The notes under the pieces are model-generated. The model searched no databases. It had not been told where the DNA came from and saw only the letters and a program-made list of their open reading frames with translations. A stretch of DNA of 64,000 bases, from positions 2,625,001-2,689,000 of the forward strand of contig NZ_LR824569.1 of the NCBI RefSeq assembly GCF_903969135.1, in the 5' to 3' direction. This document shows, piece by piece, positions 36,441 through 45,526 of the stretch. The first letter of the stretch is position 1. Every line of letters starts with the position of its first letter. The translations under genes were made by a program, and so were the position numbers. The stretch comes from Chryseobacterium sp. JV274 (GTDB lineage: Bacteria; Bacteroidota; Bacteroidia; Flavobacteriales; Weeksellaceae).

Positions 36441-37199
36441 ATGGCAGAAAATATGATTGAGATCAAAAACTTATATAAGAAATACAAAAATTCTGATGAG
36501 TTTTCTGTAAATGATATTTCCCTGAATATCAATAAAGATGAAATTTATGGAATTCTCGGACCTAATGGTGCTGGGAAAACAACGCTGATTTCTATGCTTT
36601 CAGGATTGATAAAGCCAACCTCGGGACAATTCACCATCAATGGTTTATCTCCACAAAAAGAGGGTTTTAAAATTAGACAGATTATTGGAATTGTACCTCA
36701 GGAATATGCTCTATATCCTACTCTTACCGCTAAAGAAAACCTAATGTTCTTTGGAAGTCTGTATGGTTTGAAGCACAACCAGCTTAAAAAAGTAATTGAT
36801 GAATCTCTGGAAATTATGGGGCTTTCAAAATTTGCCAATAAACAGGTAGGACAGTTTTCAGGAGGAATGAAACGTCGCTGCAACCTTATCGCAGGAACAC
36901 TTCACAATCCTAAAGTCTTATTCCTGGATGAACCCACTGTAGGAGTTGATGTTCAGTCTAAAAAAGCAATTATTGACTATCTTTTAGATTTAAATAAACA
37001 GGGAACCTGCATTATTTATACTTCCCATCACCTTTCGGAAGCGGAAGAGTTCTGTACAAAAATTGCCATTATCGACCACGGAAAAATTCATGCAGTAGGA
37101 ACACCTGAAGAATTGGTAAACAGAGTAGCAAGCGCAGAAAACCTTGAAGATGTTTTCATTTCATTAACCGGAAAAGAATTAAGAGATGTTGTTGTATAA
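36441..37199 (+). CDS. ABC transporter ATPase (ABC-2 type)
   Basis: A 252-aa nucleotide-binding subunit with Walker A GPNGAGKTT (about 40-48), signature QFSGGMKRR (about 140), Walker B VLFLDEPTVG (about 157-166) and a switch His in TSHHL. It follows the BtrH-like gene by 1 bp and its end overlaps the permease start by 14 bp. Together with the permease it would export the pigment or a precursor, inferred from context. Confidence 0.92.
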   Translation: MAENMIEIKNLYKKYKNSDEFSVNDISLNINKDEIYGILGPNGAGKTTLISMLSGLIKPTSGQFTINGLSPQKEGFKIRQIIGIVPQEYALYPTLTAKENLMFFGSLYGLKHNQLKKVIDESLEIMGLSKFANKQVGQFSGGMKRRCNLIAGTLHNPKVLFLDEPTVGVDVQSKKAIIDYLLDLNKQGTCIIYTSHHLSEAEEFCTKIAIIDHGKIHAVGTPEELVNRVASAENLEDVFISLTGKELRDVVV

Positions 37200-38454
37200 A
37201 TTGTGGAGAAGCTTCATTAAGGAAATCCTTCTGCTGAAAAGAGATATCGGAGGGATTGTCATCATCTTTGTGATGCCATTACTTTTGATTGTAACCATTA
37301 CCCTTATCCAGGATTCTACCTTTAAAAACCTTGAAGGATCAAAGATTCCGATCATTTTTATTGATCAGGATAAATCTGAAGTTTCAAAAAATATAAAAGC
37401 TGAGCTGGAAAACAGCAAAACATTCCAGCTGCTGACCAATTTCAATGAAAAGTCTGCTCAGAATGCTGTTTTTTCCGGAGATTATCAGATGGCGATCGTC
37501 ATTCCTGAAAATTTAACGAAAGATTTAAATTCAAATATTGATTCAAAAGTTCAGACCATTGTAAGTTCTTTCGGACTGGAAGGAGATTCTGCAAAAGTAA
37601 AAACAGCTGCCCCAAAGACCAAAGAAATTCATTTGTACTTTGACCCTGCTACCAATGCAGGATTCAAAAACTCAGTGATGAATTCTGTCAACAAAATGGT
37701 TTTTGAGATTGAAAATAAAAAGATTTACAAAGCATTTCAGGATCAGCTGGGAACCACGGAAAATCTTGACGAAAATAAAAACCTGATCAGTTTTAAAGAA
37801 ATAACTCCCAAGAAAGGAGAAATGGACGTAATGCCGAATTCTGTTCAGCACAACGTTCCTGCATGGACTCTTTTTGCAATATTCTTTATTGTAGTTCCTT
37901 TATCCATCAATCTGGTTAAAGAAAAAAGTCAGGGAACAAGTGTAAGAGCGAGAATAAGCCCTACTCCATATTTTGTACATATTTTAGGTAAAACATTTAC
38001 CTATCTTATCATCTGTATCATTCAGTTTTTACTGATGGTTGCAGTAGGAATTTATCTTTTCCCTTATATGGATCTTCCTGCATTTGATGTATCCGGAAAA
38101 ATGTTCCAGCTTGTCATAGTAACGCTGTTTGCGGGACTGGCAGCTATTGGGTTTGGCGTTTTACTGGGTACTATTGCCGATACACAAGAGCAGTCTGCCC
38201 CATTCGGAGCGACATCTGTAGTAGTTTTGGCTGCTATCGGAGGAATCTGGGTTCCTGTATTTTTAATGCCGGAATTCATGCAGACCGTTGCTAAATTTTC
38301 TCCCATGAACTGGGGACTGAATGCTTACTATGATATTATTTTAAGAAACAGCGGAATTGGAGAAATAGCTAAAGAATTAGCATTCTTATTATTATTTTAT
38401 ATTGCCACCGTAGCTATTTCCATTTTTTACGAAAGAAAACTCCAAAATATTTAA
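37186..38454 (+). CDS. ABC-2 transporter permease
   Basis: A 422-aa permease of the ABC-2/LptFG-like DrrB type. TM1 is at about 25-43, a large extracytoplasmic domain spans about 45-220, and five more TMs cluster at about 225-415 with the conserved GIWVPVFLMPEFMQTVAKFSPMNW loop split around residue 355. It overlaps the ATPase gene by 14 bp (ATG at 37186). It is the membrane half of the export pump of TU2. Confidence 0.9.
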   Translation: MLLYKLWRSFIKEILLLKRDIGGIVIIFVMPLLLIVTITLIQDSTFKNLEGSKIPIIFIDQDKSEVSKNIKAELENSKTFQLLTNFNEKSAQNAVFSGDYQMAIVIPENLTKDLNSNIDSKVQTIVSSFGLEGDSAKVKTAAPKTKEIHLYFDPATNAGFKNSVMNSVNKMVFEIENKKIYKAFQDQLGTTENLDENKNLISFKEITPKKGEMDVMPNSVQHNVPAWTLFAIFFIVVPLSINLVKEKSQGTSVRARISPTPYFVHILGKTFTYLIICIIQFLLMVAVGIYLFPYMDLPAFDVSGKMFQLVIVTLFAGLAAIGFGVLLGTIADTQEQSAPFGATSVVVLAAIGGIWVPVFLMPEFMQTVAKFSPMNWGLNAYYDIILRNSGIGEIAKELAFLLLFYIATVAISIFYERKLQNI

Positions 38455-38530
38455 TTTATTTTTATGACAGATATTACCAGGAGTTTCCTGACGGCCAAAA
38501 AAAACAATAAAAATTCCGGAAGAAAACAAA

Positions 38531-38959
38531 ATGCAGTCTAAAGAAAATATATTAACCTGTACTGAAGAAGTAAGAGTACGATTCAATGAGACAGATCCAT
38601 TGGGAATTGTCTGGCATGGACACTATATCGTGTATTTTGAAGATGGAAGAGAAGCTTTTGGCCGTGAGCATGGCTTAACCTATCTTGATATTCAGAATGC
38701 AGGATATGTGACACCCATTGTAAAAAGTACCTGCGAACATTTTCTTCCTTTAAAATATGGAGAAACCTTCAGAATTGTAACAACGTACGTAAATTCGATA
38801 TCTGCCAAGCTGATATACAGATATGAAATCTTCAACAAAGAAGATCAATTGGTTTGCAGTGGAGAAACAATTCAGGTATTTCTGGACAGTAACGGAAGCT
38901 TATGCCTGTACAACCCGGAGTTTTTTCAAAACTGGAAAGATAAAATGGGATTATCATGA
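38531..38959 (+). CDS. 4HBT-family acyl-ACP/CoA thioesterase
   Basis: A 142-aa hotdog thioesterase with RFNETDPLGIVWHGHYIVYF near residues 17-36; the Asp of ETDPLG is the usual catalytic acid. The start of the next gene overlaps its stop (ATGA). In aryl polyene clusters a thioesterase can release or edit the ACP-bound chain. Substrate is inferred only from context. Confidence 0.85.
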   Translation: MQSKENILTCTEEVRVRFNETDPLGIVWHGHYIVYFEDGREAFGREHGLTYLDIQNAGYVTPIVKSTCEHFLPLKYGETFRIVTTYVNSISAKLIYRYEIFNKEDQLVCSGETIQVFLDSNGSLCLYNPEFFQNWKDKMGLS

Positions 38960-40095
38960 GGAAAGAAATTTATATCACAGACTATAATTGTGTAACTCCT
39001 TTAGGCTTCAATGTGGATTCCAACTGGAACGCTCTTTTGGAAGGAAAATCAGGAGTTGCTTTACATAAAATCATAGACAATCAGGATGCTTTTTATGCTT
39101 CCATGATTGATTCTGAAAAACTGAATGAAGAATTCAACAGATTCTTTGCTCAGAATACCATCAATTTCACAAGACTTGAAAAAATGCTTCTTTTAAGCCT
39201 GCTTCCTCTTGTTGAAAAACATACTGTATCAAAGGACACTGCCTTTCTTCTGTCTACCACAAAAGGGAATATCAGCCTGTTAAAAAACCAGTCTGAATTA
39301 CCTGAAGGCGTTTATTTATCAAAATTAGCGCAGAAAATAGCAGATTTTTTTGGATTTAAAACAAAACCAATCATTGTTTCCAACGCCTGTGTTTCAGGGG
39401 TAATGGCAATTTCTGTTGCAAAGAATATGATTCAGGCAGGAAAGTATAAAGATGCCTTTGTCATTGCTGGGGATGAGCTTTCTGAGTTTGTTATTTCAGG
39501 ATTCAACTCATTCCAGGCTATAGGATCGGGACCTTGTAAGCCTTATGATAAAAACAGAAACGGAATCAATATTGGTGAAGCTGCAGCTGCAGTTTATATA
39601 ACCAGCAATCCTTCACAAAACGAAAAATTCAGATTTAAAGTTCTGGGAGATTCCGCAATCAATGATGCCAACCATATTTCCGGACCTTCAAGAACCGGGG
39701 ACGGTTTGTATGCCAGTATCAGCAATGCTATGGATGAAGCGAAGGTTTCTCCGGAACACATCGATTTTATTTCTGCCCACGGAACGGCAACTTTATATAA
39801 CGACGAAATGGAAGCTATTGCCTTCAACAGAATGGAACTTCAGAATGTTCCTCTCAACAGTATGAAAGGATATTACGGACATTGTTTGGGTGCATCAGGG
39901 CTTCTTGAGAGTATTATCTCTATGGAAAGTGCTCTTCACAGGACTTTACTTCCCTCAAAGAATTTTGAAGAAATGGGAGTAACCCAGCCTTTGAATATCA
40001 TCAAAGAAAATCAATCTGCAGAAATTAAATATATTCTAAAGACAGCTTCTGGTTTTGGAGGGTGTAATGCGGCTGTTGTACTGGAAAAATGTTAA
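38956..40095 (+). CDS. Beta-ketoacyl-ACP synthase with complete catalytic triad
   Basis: A 379-aa KAS I/II-type enzyme. The catalytic triad is Cys145 (SNACVSG), His275 ([11 protein letters not shown]) and His309 ([11 protein letters not shown]). It is shorter than FabF. Its ATG overlaps the thioesterase stop, so expression is coupled. It is one of several KS genes in the cluster; its step (initiation, elongation or supply of alkyl chains for DarA/DarB) cannot be decided from sequence. Confidence 0.88.
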   Translation: MRKEIYITDYNCVTPLGFNVDSNWNALLEGKSGVALHKIIDNQDAFYASMIDSEKLNEEFNRFFAQNTINFTRLEKMLLLSLLPLVEKHTVSKDTAFLLSTTKGNISLLKNQSELPEGVYLSKLAQKIADFFGFKTKPIIVSNACVSGVMAISVAKNMIQAGKYKDAFVIAGDELSEFVISGFNSFQAIGSGPCKPYDKNRNGINIGEAAAAVYITSNPSQNEKFRFKVLGDSAINDANHISGPSRTGDGLYASISNAMDEAKVSPEHIDFISAHGTATLYNDEMEAIAFNRMELQNVPLNSMKGYYGHCLGASGLLESIISMESALHRTLLPSKNFEEMGVTQPLNIIKENQSAEIKYILKTASGFGGCNAAVVLEKC

Positions 40096-40105
40096 ATTGA
40101 AAGTG

Positions 40106-40645
40106 ATGAAGAAAACGAACACCTGTACCGTAGAACATTCAAAGATAACCGTTGACGGAGATCTTATTTTTGAAAATCAAAGCGAAACTTTTCAGGAATT
40201 TGCCAAAGAAGCTTATAAAAGTCTGGATATCAGCTATCCAAAATTTCATAAAATGGATAACCTGAGCAAACTGGCTTTTCTTTCCGCCGAAACCATTTTG
40301 AAAGACGAAGATCACAGCAGAATGGCCATTGTTTTTGCCAATAGGTCATCCAGCCTGGATACGGATTTCAAATATCAGGAAAGCATCAACGATCAGGATA
40401 ATTTTTATCCAAGTCCGGCAGTATTTGTGTATACTTTGCCCAACATCTGTGTAGGAGAAATCAGCATTAAGCACAAAATGCAGACTGAAAATGCTTTTTT
40501 TGTTCTGGATGAATTTGATGAAAACTTTTTAAACAACTATTCTGAACAAATTCTGCTATCCGGTAAAGCCGACAAAGTACTATGTGGCTGGGTAGAATTG
40601 TATCAGGAAAATTACAAAGCTTTTGTATATTTGCTAACCTTATAG
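40106..40645 (+). CDS. Half ketosynthase-like protein (truncated KS fold)
   Basis: A 179-aa protein, starting at the ATG 10 bp past the KS stop. Segments match the N-terminal half of a KS in order: [19 protein letters not shown], then [13 protein letters not shown] (the GTG-loop region), then [20 protein letters not shown]. The chain ends shortly after the point where the active-site Cys would sit, which here reads FFVLDEFD. The whole C-terminal thiolase half is absent. It is a recurrent kind of gene in these clusters as far as I know; probably structural or accessory to the neighbouring KS. Confidence 0.72.
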   Translation: MKKTNTCTVEHSKITVDGDLIFENQSETFQEFAKEAYKSLDISYPKFHKMDNLSKLAFLSAETILKDEDHSRMAIVFANRSSSLDTDFKYQESINDQDNFYPSPAVFVYTLPNICVGEISIKHKMQTENAFFVLDEFDENFLNNYSEQILLSGKADKVLCGWVELYQENYKAFVYLLTL

Positions 40646-40647
40646 AA

Positions 40648-40690
40648 ATGTAACAATATAACAGTGTAATGATGTAATGATCTTCATGAT
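40648..40690. repeat. AT-rich palindromic element upstream of the ACP gene
   Basis: Short repeats of the type GTAACAATATAACAGTGTAATGATGTAATGATC, split across 40652-40681, form small hairpins (GTAATGAT...ATGATTAC). It resembles the elements at 41000-41046 and 53533-53596. Confidence 0.5.
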
Positions 40691-40718
40691 TACTGAAACA
40701 CTGATAAACAACTTAATT

Positions 40719-40976
40719 ATGGAAAACTTAAAAACAGAATTGAAACACAAAATTATTGAAGTTCTTAATCTTGAAGATGTATCTGTAGAAGAAATCAAAG
40801 ATACTGATCCGTTGTTCGGAGGAGGATTAGGATTAGATTCTATCGACGCTTTGGAACTGATTGTTCTTCTTGATAAAGACTACGGAATAAAATTAGCTGA
40901 CCCTAAAAAAGGAAAGGAAATTTTCCAGTCTATTGATACGATGGCTAAATTTATCGAAGACAACAGAACAAAATAA
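40719..40976 (+). CDS. Acyl carrier protein
   Basis: An 85-aa ACP starting at the ATG of MENLKTELKHK; the upstream in-frame ATG at 40677 lies in the palindromic spacer and is rejected. The phosphopantetheine Ser is in GLGLDSIDALEL. The length and acidic character are normal. It probably carries the growing aryl polyene with the KS/CLF pair encoded just downstream (85-bp gap). Confidence 0.92.
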   Translation: MENLKTELKHKIIEVLNLEDVSVEEIKDTDPLFGGGLGLDSIDALELIVLLDKDYGIKLADPKKGKEIFQSIDTMAKFIEDNRTK

Positions 40977-40999
40977 ATTAATACAACAGTCTAACAGTA

Positions 41000-41046
41000 T
41001 AACGATGTGGTAATGATTAGTGAATTATCAGATTGCCACATTGTTA
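41000..41046. repeat. Palindromic spacer element after the ACP gene
   Basis: TAACGATGTGG (41000-41010) pairs with CCACATTGTTA (41036-41046) across an AT-rich loop. It could be an attenuator or RNA-processing hairpin between ACP and KS. Confidence 0.6.
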
Positions 41047-41060
41047 TGTTATCTTAAACC

Positions 41061-42260
41061 ATGAGTCAAAAAATTGCCATAACAGGAATGGGCATCATTT
41101 CCTCCATCGGAAACAATGTGGAGGAAAATTTTATTTCATTACAAACCGGAAAACACGGAATTTCGGATATCGAAATGTTTGAAACCCGTCATGCTGGAAT
41201 CATTAAAACGGGTGAAATAAAATTATCCAATGAAGCGCTTGTACAGAAACTTCAGCTTGATGAAGACAATAATGTAACAAGAACTTCTTTACTGGGAATG
41301 ATTGCTGCTAAAGAAGCTGTAGAAAGTGCAGGAATTTCAGATATCAATAGCTGCAGAACCGGGCTTATCTCTTCTACGAGCGTTGGAGGAATGGATATTA
41401 CTGAAAAATACTTCTACTCTTACGAAGACTTTCCTGAAAAGCAAAAATATATTGATGCTCACGATGCCGGAAGTTCTTCATTGGCTATTGCAGATTATCT
41501 GGAATTAAAAGGTATGGTTTCCACCATCAGTACAGCGTGTTCATCAGCAGCCAATGCTATTATGATGGGTGCTAAGCTGATCAAAAACGGAATTTTGGAC
41601 CGTGTCATTGTGGGAGGAACAGATTCACTGTCAAAATTTACTTTGAATGGTTTCAATACCCTGATGATTCTTACGGATTCCTATAACACCCCTTTTGACC
41701 ACAACAGAAAAGGGCTGAACCTTGGGGAAGCTGCGGCTTTCTTAGTCCTTGAATCTGAAGAAATAGTCAAAAAAGAAAACAAAAAAGTCCTGGCTTATCT
41801 TTCCGGATATGGAAATGCCAATGATGCACACCATCAGACCGCATCTTCAGAAAACGGACAGGGAGCATTTTTAGCAATGCAGCAAGCTTTGAAAATCTCA
41901 GGATTAGCTAAAGAAAATATAGATTACATCAACGTTCACGGTACGGCGACTCCTAATAATGATTTATCTGAGGGAATTGCTATGATAAGAATCTTCGGCG
42001 AAAACCAGGTTCCTGAATTCAGCTCTACAAAAGCATTTACAGGACATACTTTGGCTGCAGCTGCAGGAATTGAAGCGGTATTCTCAATTTTAGCTATGCA
42101 AAACAATGTTATCTTCCCGAACCTGAATTTCAAAACAAAAATGGAAGAGTTTGACCTTACTCCTGTTACCGAACTGAAAGAGAAAAATATCAATCATGTG
42201 CTTTCTAACTCATTCGGATTTGGAGGAAACTGTTCTACCTTAATTTTCTCTAAATCATGA
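41061..42260 (+). CDS. Ketosynthase alpha subunit (KS of KS/CLF pair)
   Basis: A 399-aa KAS II/FabF-type enzyme with Cys160 (STACSSA), His293 (NVHGTATPNND) and His329 (FTGHTLAAAAG), so all three catalytic residues are present. Its stop overlaps the start of the next gene (ATGA), which encodes a KS-like protein without these residues. That arrangement is the KS/chain-length-factor pair of type II polyketide and aryl polyene systems. It would extend the polyene chain on ACP. Confidence 0.9.
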   Translation: MSQKIAITGMGIISSIGNNVEENFISLQTGKHGISDIEMFETRHAGIIKTGEIKLSNEALVQKLQLDEDNNVTRTSLLGMIAAKEAVESAGISDINSCRTGLISSTSVGGMDITEKYFYSYEDFPEKQKYIDAHDAGSSSLAIADYLELKGMVSTISTACSSAANAIMMGAKLIKNGILDRVIVGGTDSLSKFTLNGFNTLMILTDSYNTPFDHNRKGLNLGEAAAFLVLESEEIVKKENKKVLAYLSGYGNANDAHHQTASSENGQGAFLAMQQALKISGLAKENIDYINVHGTATPNNDLSEGIAMIRIFGENQVPEFSSTKAFTGHTLAAAAGIEAVFSILAMQNNVIFPNLNFKTKMEEFDLTPVTELKEKNINHVLSNSFGFGGNCSTLIFSKS

Positions 42261-43318
42261 GTGCAGTATACATCAACAGTGCATCCTGTATCTCAGTTCA
42301 GGACACTTTAAACGGAAATATTCTTCAGAACCTTACTTCTGGGCATTCTTCAAATATCATCAAAGCGATAGAACCTAATTACAAAGAATTCATTCCGCCA
42401 GCCATGATCAGAAGAATGTCTAAAACGGTAAAAATGAGTTCCGTAGCCTCGCATTACGCTTTAAAAGAAGCAGGTATCAAACAACCGGATGCCATCATCA
42501 TAGGAACCGGAATGGGTTGCTCACAGGATTCAGAGAAGTTTCTGAAAAATGTAATTGATAATCATGAAGAATTCCTTACGCCTACCTTTTTCATCCAGTC
42601 TACGCACAATACCGTAGCAGGACAGATTGCTTTGGGATTACAGTGCCATGCTTACAACTTCACGTATGTAAATACTTCTTCTTCACTGGAATTTTCATTG
42701 TTGGATGCTCAGCTTCAGATCAATGATGGTGAAGCGGAAAATGTGCTTGTAGGTTCTACAGATGAACAGACAAACAGAACAATGGAGCTTTACTGTTTAA
42801 ATAATACCATAAAAAAGGAAACTGATCTTCCTGCCGATTATTTGCATTCCACTACCAATGGAGTAGTTTGGGGTGAAGGCGCGAGCTTCTTTGTGATAGG
42901 AAAAGATAAGGCTGAAAATTCTTACGCAAAGCTTAAAAACATTCGTATCAGTAATAAAGTAGATTTGGATGAAGTACAGGATTTTATCCGGAATTTCTTA
43001 ACTCAAAACAATCTTTCTACTCATGATATTGATGCTGTTATCTTAGGATTCAGTGGAGATGCGGATTCTGATATTTATTATACCAAAGCAGTGAATCTGT
43101 TTCCGGACTCATCTTTGCTTTATTACAAGCATTTGAGCGGAGAATTCAATACAGCCAGCGGTTTTTCAACATTTATGGCCTGTCATATCCTTAAGGAACA
43201 GCAGATCCCGGAAATTATGATGATCAATTCTGAGAAAAAGGAAAGTGTAAAAAATATACTTCTTTACAATCACCTGGCAGGAAATGATCACAGCCTGGTA
43301 TTATTGGAAAAGGCATAA
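42257..43318 (+). CDS. Chain length factor-like (catalytically dead KS)
   Basis: A 353-aa KS-fold protein with all catalytic residues replaced: the Cys site reads NTSSSLEF, the first His site reads FSGDADSD instead of HGTAT, and the second reads HLSGEFNTASG, with Glu where GH is usual. Its start overlaps the active KS by 4 bp. It fits the role of chain length factor in a heterodimer with the preceding KS. Confidence 0.85.
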   Translation: MSAVYINSASCISVQDTLNGNILQNLTSGHSSNIIKAIEPNYKEFIPPAMIRRMSKTVKMSSVASHYALKEAGIKQPDAIIIGTGMGCSQDSEKFLKNVIDNHEEFLTPTFFIQSTHNTVAGQIALGLQCHAYNFTYVNTSSSLEFSLLDAQLQINDGEAENVLVGSTDEQTNRTMELYCLNNTIKKETDLPADYLHSTTNGVVWGEGASFFVIGKDKAENSYAKLKNIRISNKVDLDEVQDFIRNFLTQNNLSTHDIDAVILGFSGDADSDIYYTKAVNLFPDSSLLYYKHLSGEFNTASGFSTFMACHILKEQQIPEIMMINSEKKESVKNILLYNHLAGNDHSLVLLEKA

Positions 43319-43347
43319 TTGTTGAAATTGAAAATTACACGGTGTAT

Positions 43348-43402
43348 TTGTCATTCAGAGAGCGTGGAATCTGAATTAGTCCAGACTCCTACGGAGTGAC
43401 AA
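43348..43402. repeat. REP-like inverted repeat element
   Basis: TTGTCATTC (43348-43356) and GAGTGACAA (43394-43402) are near-inverted ends, with an inner ACTCC-TAC-GGAGT hairpin. Elements of this GTCATTC...GAATGACAA type are scattered in flavobacterial genomes. Confidence 0.6.
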
Positions 43403-43469
43403 TGGTGTACAATAAATATTATGACCATACAACTCATAATAACAAGTTCAACATAAATAAACCACAGCA

Positions 43470-44225
43470 ATGAAACACTATCCATTCATCCTGTTTTATC
43501 TCTTCTGTAACGCTTTTATTTATGCGTTCCACGGAAGTTTTTGGGTATATCTGTTTTGTTTTTTTGCTTTTTCTGCGGTGGTAGTCTGGGGCTCTTTTGA
43601 TATTGAACTGGGATATTTTGTCAACAGTATCACTCATAAGCGTACAAAGATCAAAGAAGTTGCTCTTACTTTTGATGATGGCCCAACTGAATTTACACCA
43701 AAATTTTTAGACCTGCTTAAAGAACATCAGGTAAAAGCCACCTTTTTCTGTATTGGAAAACAGGTTGAGAAGTATCCTGAAACATTTCAGAGAATCATTG
43801 CAGAAGGTCATACGATCGGAAATCATACCTTATCACATGCCAATTCCACAGGATTTTTATCTGCTTCAAAAATGATTGAAGAAATTGAAAAATGCGACGA
43901 TGTCATTAAAAACTCGGGAAATATAACAACCCATCTTTACAGACCTCCTTTTGGAGTGACGAATCCCAATATTGCAAAAGCGATCAAAAGAACGCATAAA
44001 GTAAGCATCGGATGGAATGTAAGGTCTTTGGACACCATCATTGATGATGAAAAGAAAATCTACAGCAGAGTTACTAAAAGCTTGAAAAAAGGAAGTATTA
44101 TCCTCCTTCATGACACTTCGGAAAAGACCTTCCGCGTGCTGGCAGATTTATTAGTATTTTTGGAGGACAAAAAATATTCAACTTTTACGGTTGATACAAT
44201 TATAAATTCAAATAGAAATGATTAA
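43470..44225 (+). CDS. Polysaccharide deacetylase, NodB family
   Basis: A 251-aa protein with two hydrophobic N-terminal segments (about 4-40) and a NodB domain: TFDDGPTEFTP (about 67-77, catalytic Asp and metal Asp), GNHTLSHA (about 116-123, metal His pair), RPPFG (about 152-156) and LLHDTSEKT. It removes acetyl groups from sugars in other systems. In a pigment cluster its substrate is unclear. The next gene starts inside it by 8 bp, so the two are coupled. Confidence 0.88.
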   Translation: MKHYPFILFYLFCNAFIYAFHGSFWVYLFCFFAFSAVVVWGSFDIELGYFVNSITHKRTKIKEVALTFDDGPTEFTPKFLDLLKEHQVKATFFCIGKQVEKYPETFQRIIAEGHTIGNHTLSHANSTGFLSASKMIEEIEKCDDVIKNSGNITTHLYRPPFGVTNPNIAKAIKRTHKVSIGWNVRSLDTIIDDEKKIYSRVTKSLKKGSIILLHDTSEKTFRVLADLLVFLEDKKYSTFTVDTIINSNRND

Positions 44226-44844
44226 AAATATTGCTTTAGGAGCATTCTTACTAGTTTCCGGTTTCTTTTTTGCACAAAACGCGGCCATGTCAGGAGCTGA
44301 AGCCAAAGCATTTGTGTCGAAAGTATCTTCGGAGACTAAAGAGATCAAAACGTTACAGAGTGATTTTACCCAGACAAAAAAAATGGACTTCCTGGATAAG
44401 AGCATTGTTACTTACGGAAGAATGTCCCTGCAGACTCCCAACATGCTGAGCTGGAAATATACAAAACCTTATCAATACAGTATTGTTTTTAAAAGCAACA
44501 AGATCTTTATCAATGACCAGGGGAAAAAATCGTCTGTAGATGCCAAGAGCAAAACATTTGAAAAAATCAATAAGCTGATTGTAGGAAGCTCAAACGGAAC
44601 GATGTTCAATGATCCGGAATTTACCGTAACTTATTTTAAGAATGGAAATTACAATATCGCGAAGTTTATTCCTAAAACATCACAACTGTTGAAATACATC
44701 AAACAGATCGAGCTGTATTTCCCAAAGAACCAGTCGACGGTTTCTCAGGTGAATATGACCGAGGCTTCCGGAGATACCACGAATATTGTTTTCAAAAACA
44801 CCAAGATCAATGCTTCAATTCCTGCGTCAGAGTTTACTTTATAG
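44218..44844 (+). CDS. LolA-like periplasmic carrier
   Basis: A 208-aa protein with a signal peptide (about 1-20, FFAQ). The mature part has the LolA pattern: TLQSDFTQTKKMDFLDKSI, YGRMSLQTPNMLSWKY (the PGKLRW-like strand) and a beta-rich rest. LolA carries lipids or lipoproteins across the periplasm. Its placement in the flexirubin cluster suggests transport of the pigment. It overlaps the deacetylase stop (8 bp) and the next gene's start (35 bp). Confidence 0.85.
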   Translation: MIKNIALGAFLLVSGFFFAQNAAMSGAEAKAFVSKVSSETKEIKTLQSDFTQTKKMDFLDKSIVTYGRMSLQTPNMLSWKYTKPYQYSIVFKSNKIFINDQGKKSSVDAKSKTFEKINKLIVGSSNGTMFNDPEFTVTYFKNGNYNIAKFIPKTSQLLKYIKQIELYFPKNQSTVSQVNMTEASGDTTNIVFKNTKINASIPASEFTL

Positions 44845-45445
44845 CCTGATCCTGATTCTGGCTGCTTCCTGTAAAACGTACAAGTTAACAGAAGTAAAAC
44901 CTGTTTCCTCTTCTGAAAAGATGGTTGAGAATTTATACTTTTCTTCAGGTGAAGATTATGTATACAAATGCCAGATGGACATTTATAAAAACCATGTGAG
45001 CGGAATTCTGATCATCAAAAAACTGAATGAAACAACGCACCGTGTCGCTTTAACATCAGATTTTGGGAATAAACTGATTGATTTCGAGGTTTCTGATGAT
45101 AATTTCAAGTTAAATTATGTACTTCCTGATCTGGATAAAAAAATAGTCATCAATTTTCTAAAAAATGATTTTCAGCAGCTATTGAAAAGACAATATCCTG
45201 TGAGCGAAAGTTTTGAGAATGACAATGCTAGAATCTATCTTTCAAAAATTGAGAATAAAAGCTATTATCTATTCTTCAACAAGGAAAACAACTTACTAAA
45301 ACAAATCATTTACACGAAAAATAATAAGGAAAAAATCGATTTTACTTTTGATGCAAAAAAACCTATCTTCGCGGATAGCTTAAATCTACAGCACAAAGAT
45401 TTTAAGATCAATATAAAACTATTTCAAATAACCGAAACAGAGTAA
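44810..45445 (+). CDS. Lipoprotein with LolB-like character
   Basis: A 211-aa lipoprotein starting at the ATG at 44810 (MLQFLRQSL), with lipobox LILAASC. A frame start at 44786 would add residues before the signal and is less likely. The mature protein is beta-rich and has the strand-turn pattern GILIIKKLNETTHRVALTSD and FGNKLIDFEVSDDNF, like the half-barrel of LolA/LolB. It overlaps the LolA gene by 35 bp, so translation is coupled. It is a good candidate for the outer-membrane acceptor of the LolA-like protein; the assignment is an inference. Confidence 0.7.
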   Translation: MLQFLRQSLLYSLILILAASCKTYKLTEVKPVSSSEKMVENLYFSSGEDYVYKCQMDIYKNHVSGILIIKKLNETTHRVALTSDFGNKLIDFEVSDDNFKLNYVLPDLDKKIVINFLKNDFQQLLKRQYPVSESFENDNARIYLSKIENKSYYLFFNKENNLLKQIIYTKNNKEKIDFTFDAKKPIFADSLNLQHKDFKINIKLFQITETE

Positions 45446-45526
45446 TTTCCAATAGAAAAATTGTACCCTATTTGAGTTCTTTTCAGATCAGATTGTATTG
45501 TACATTTAATCTTAAAAAATAAGATC

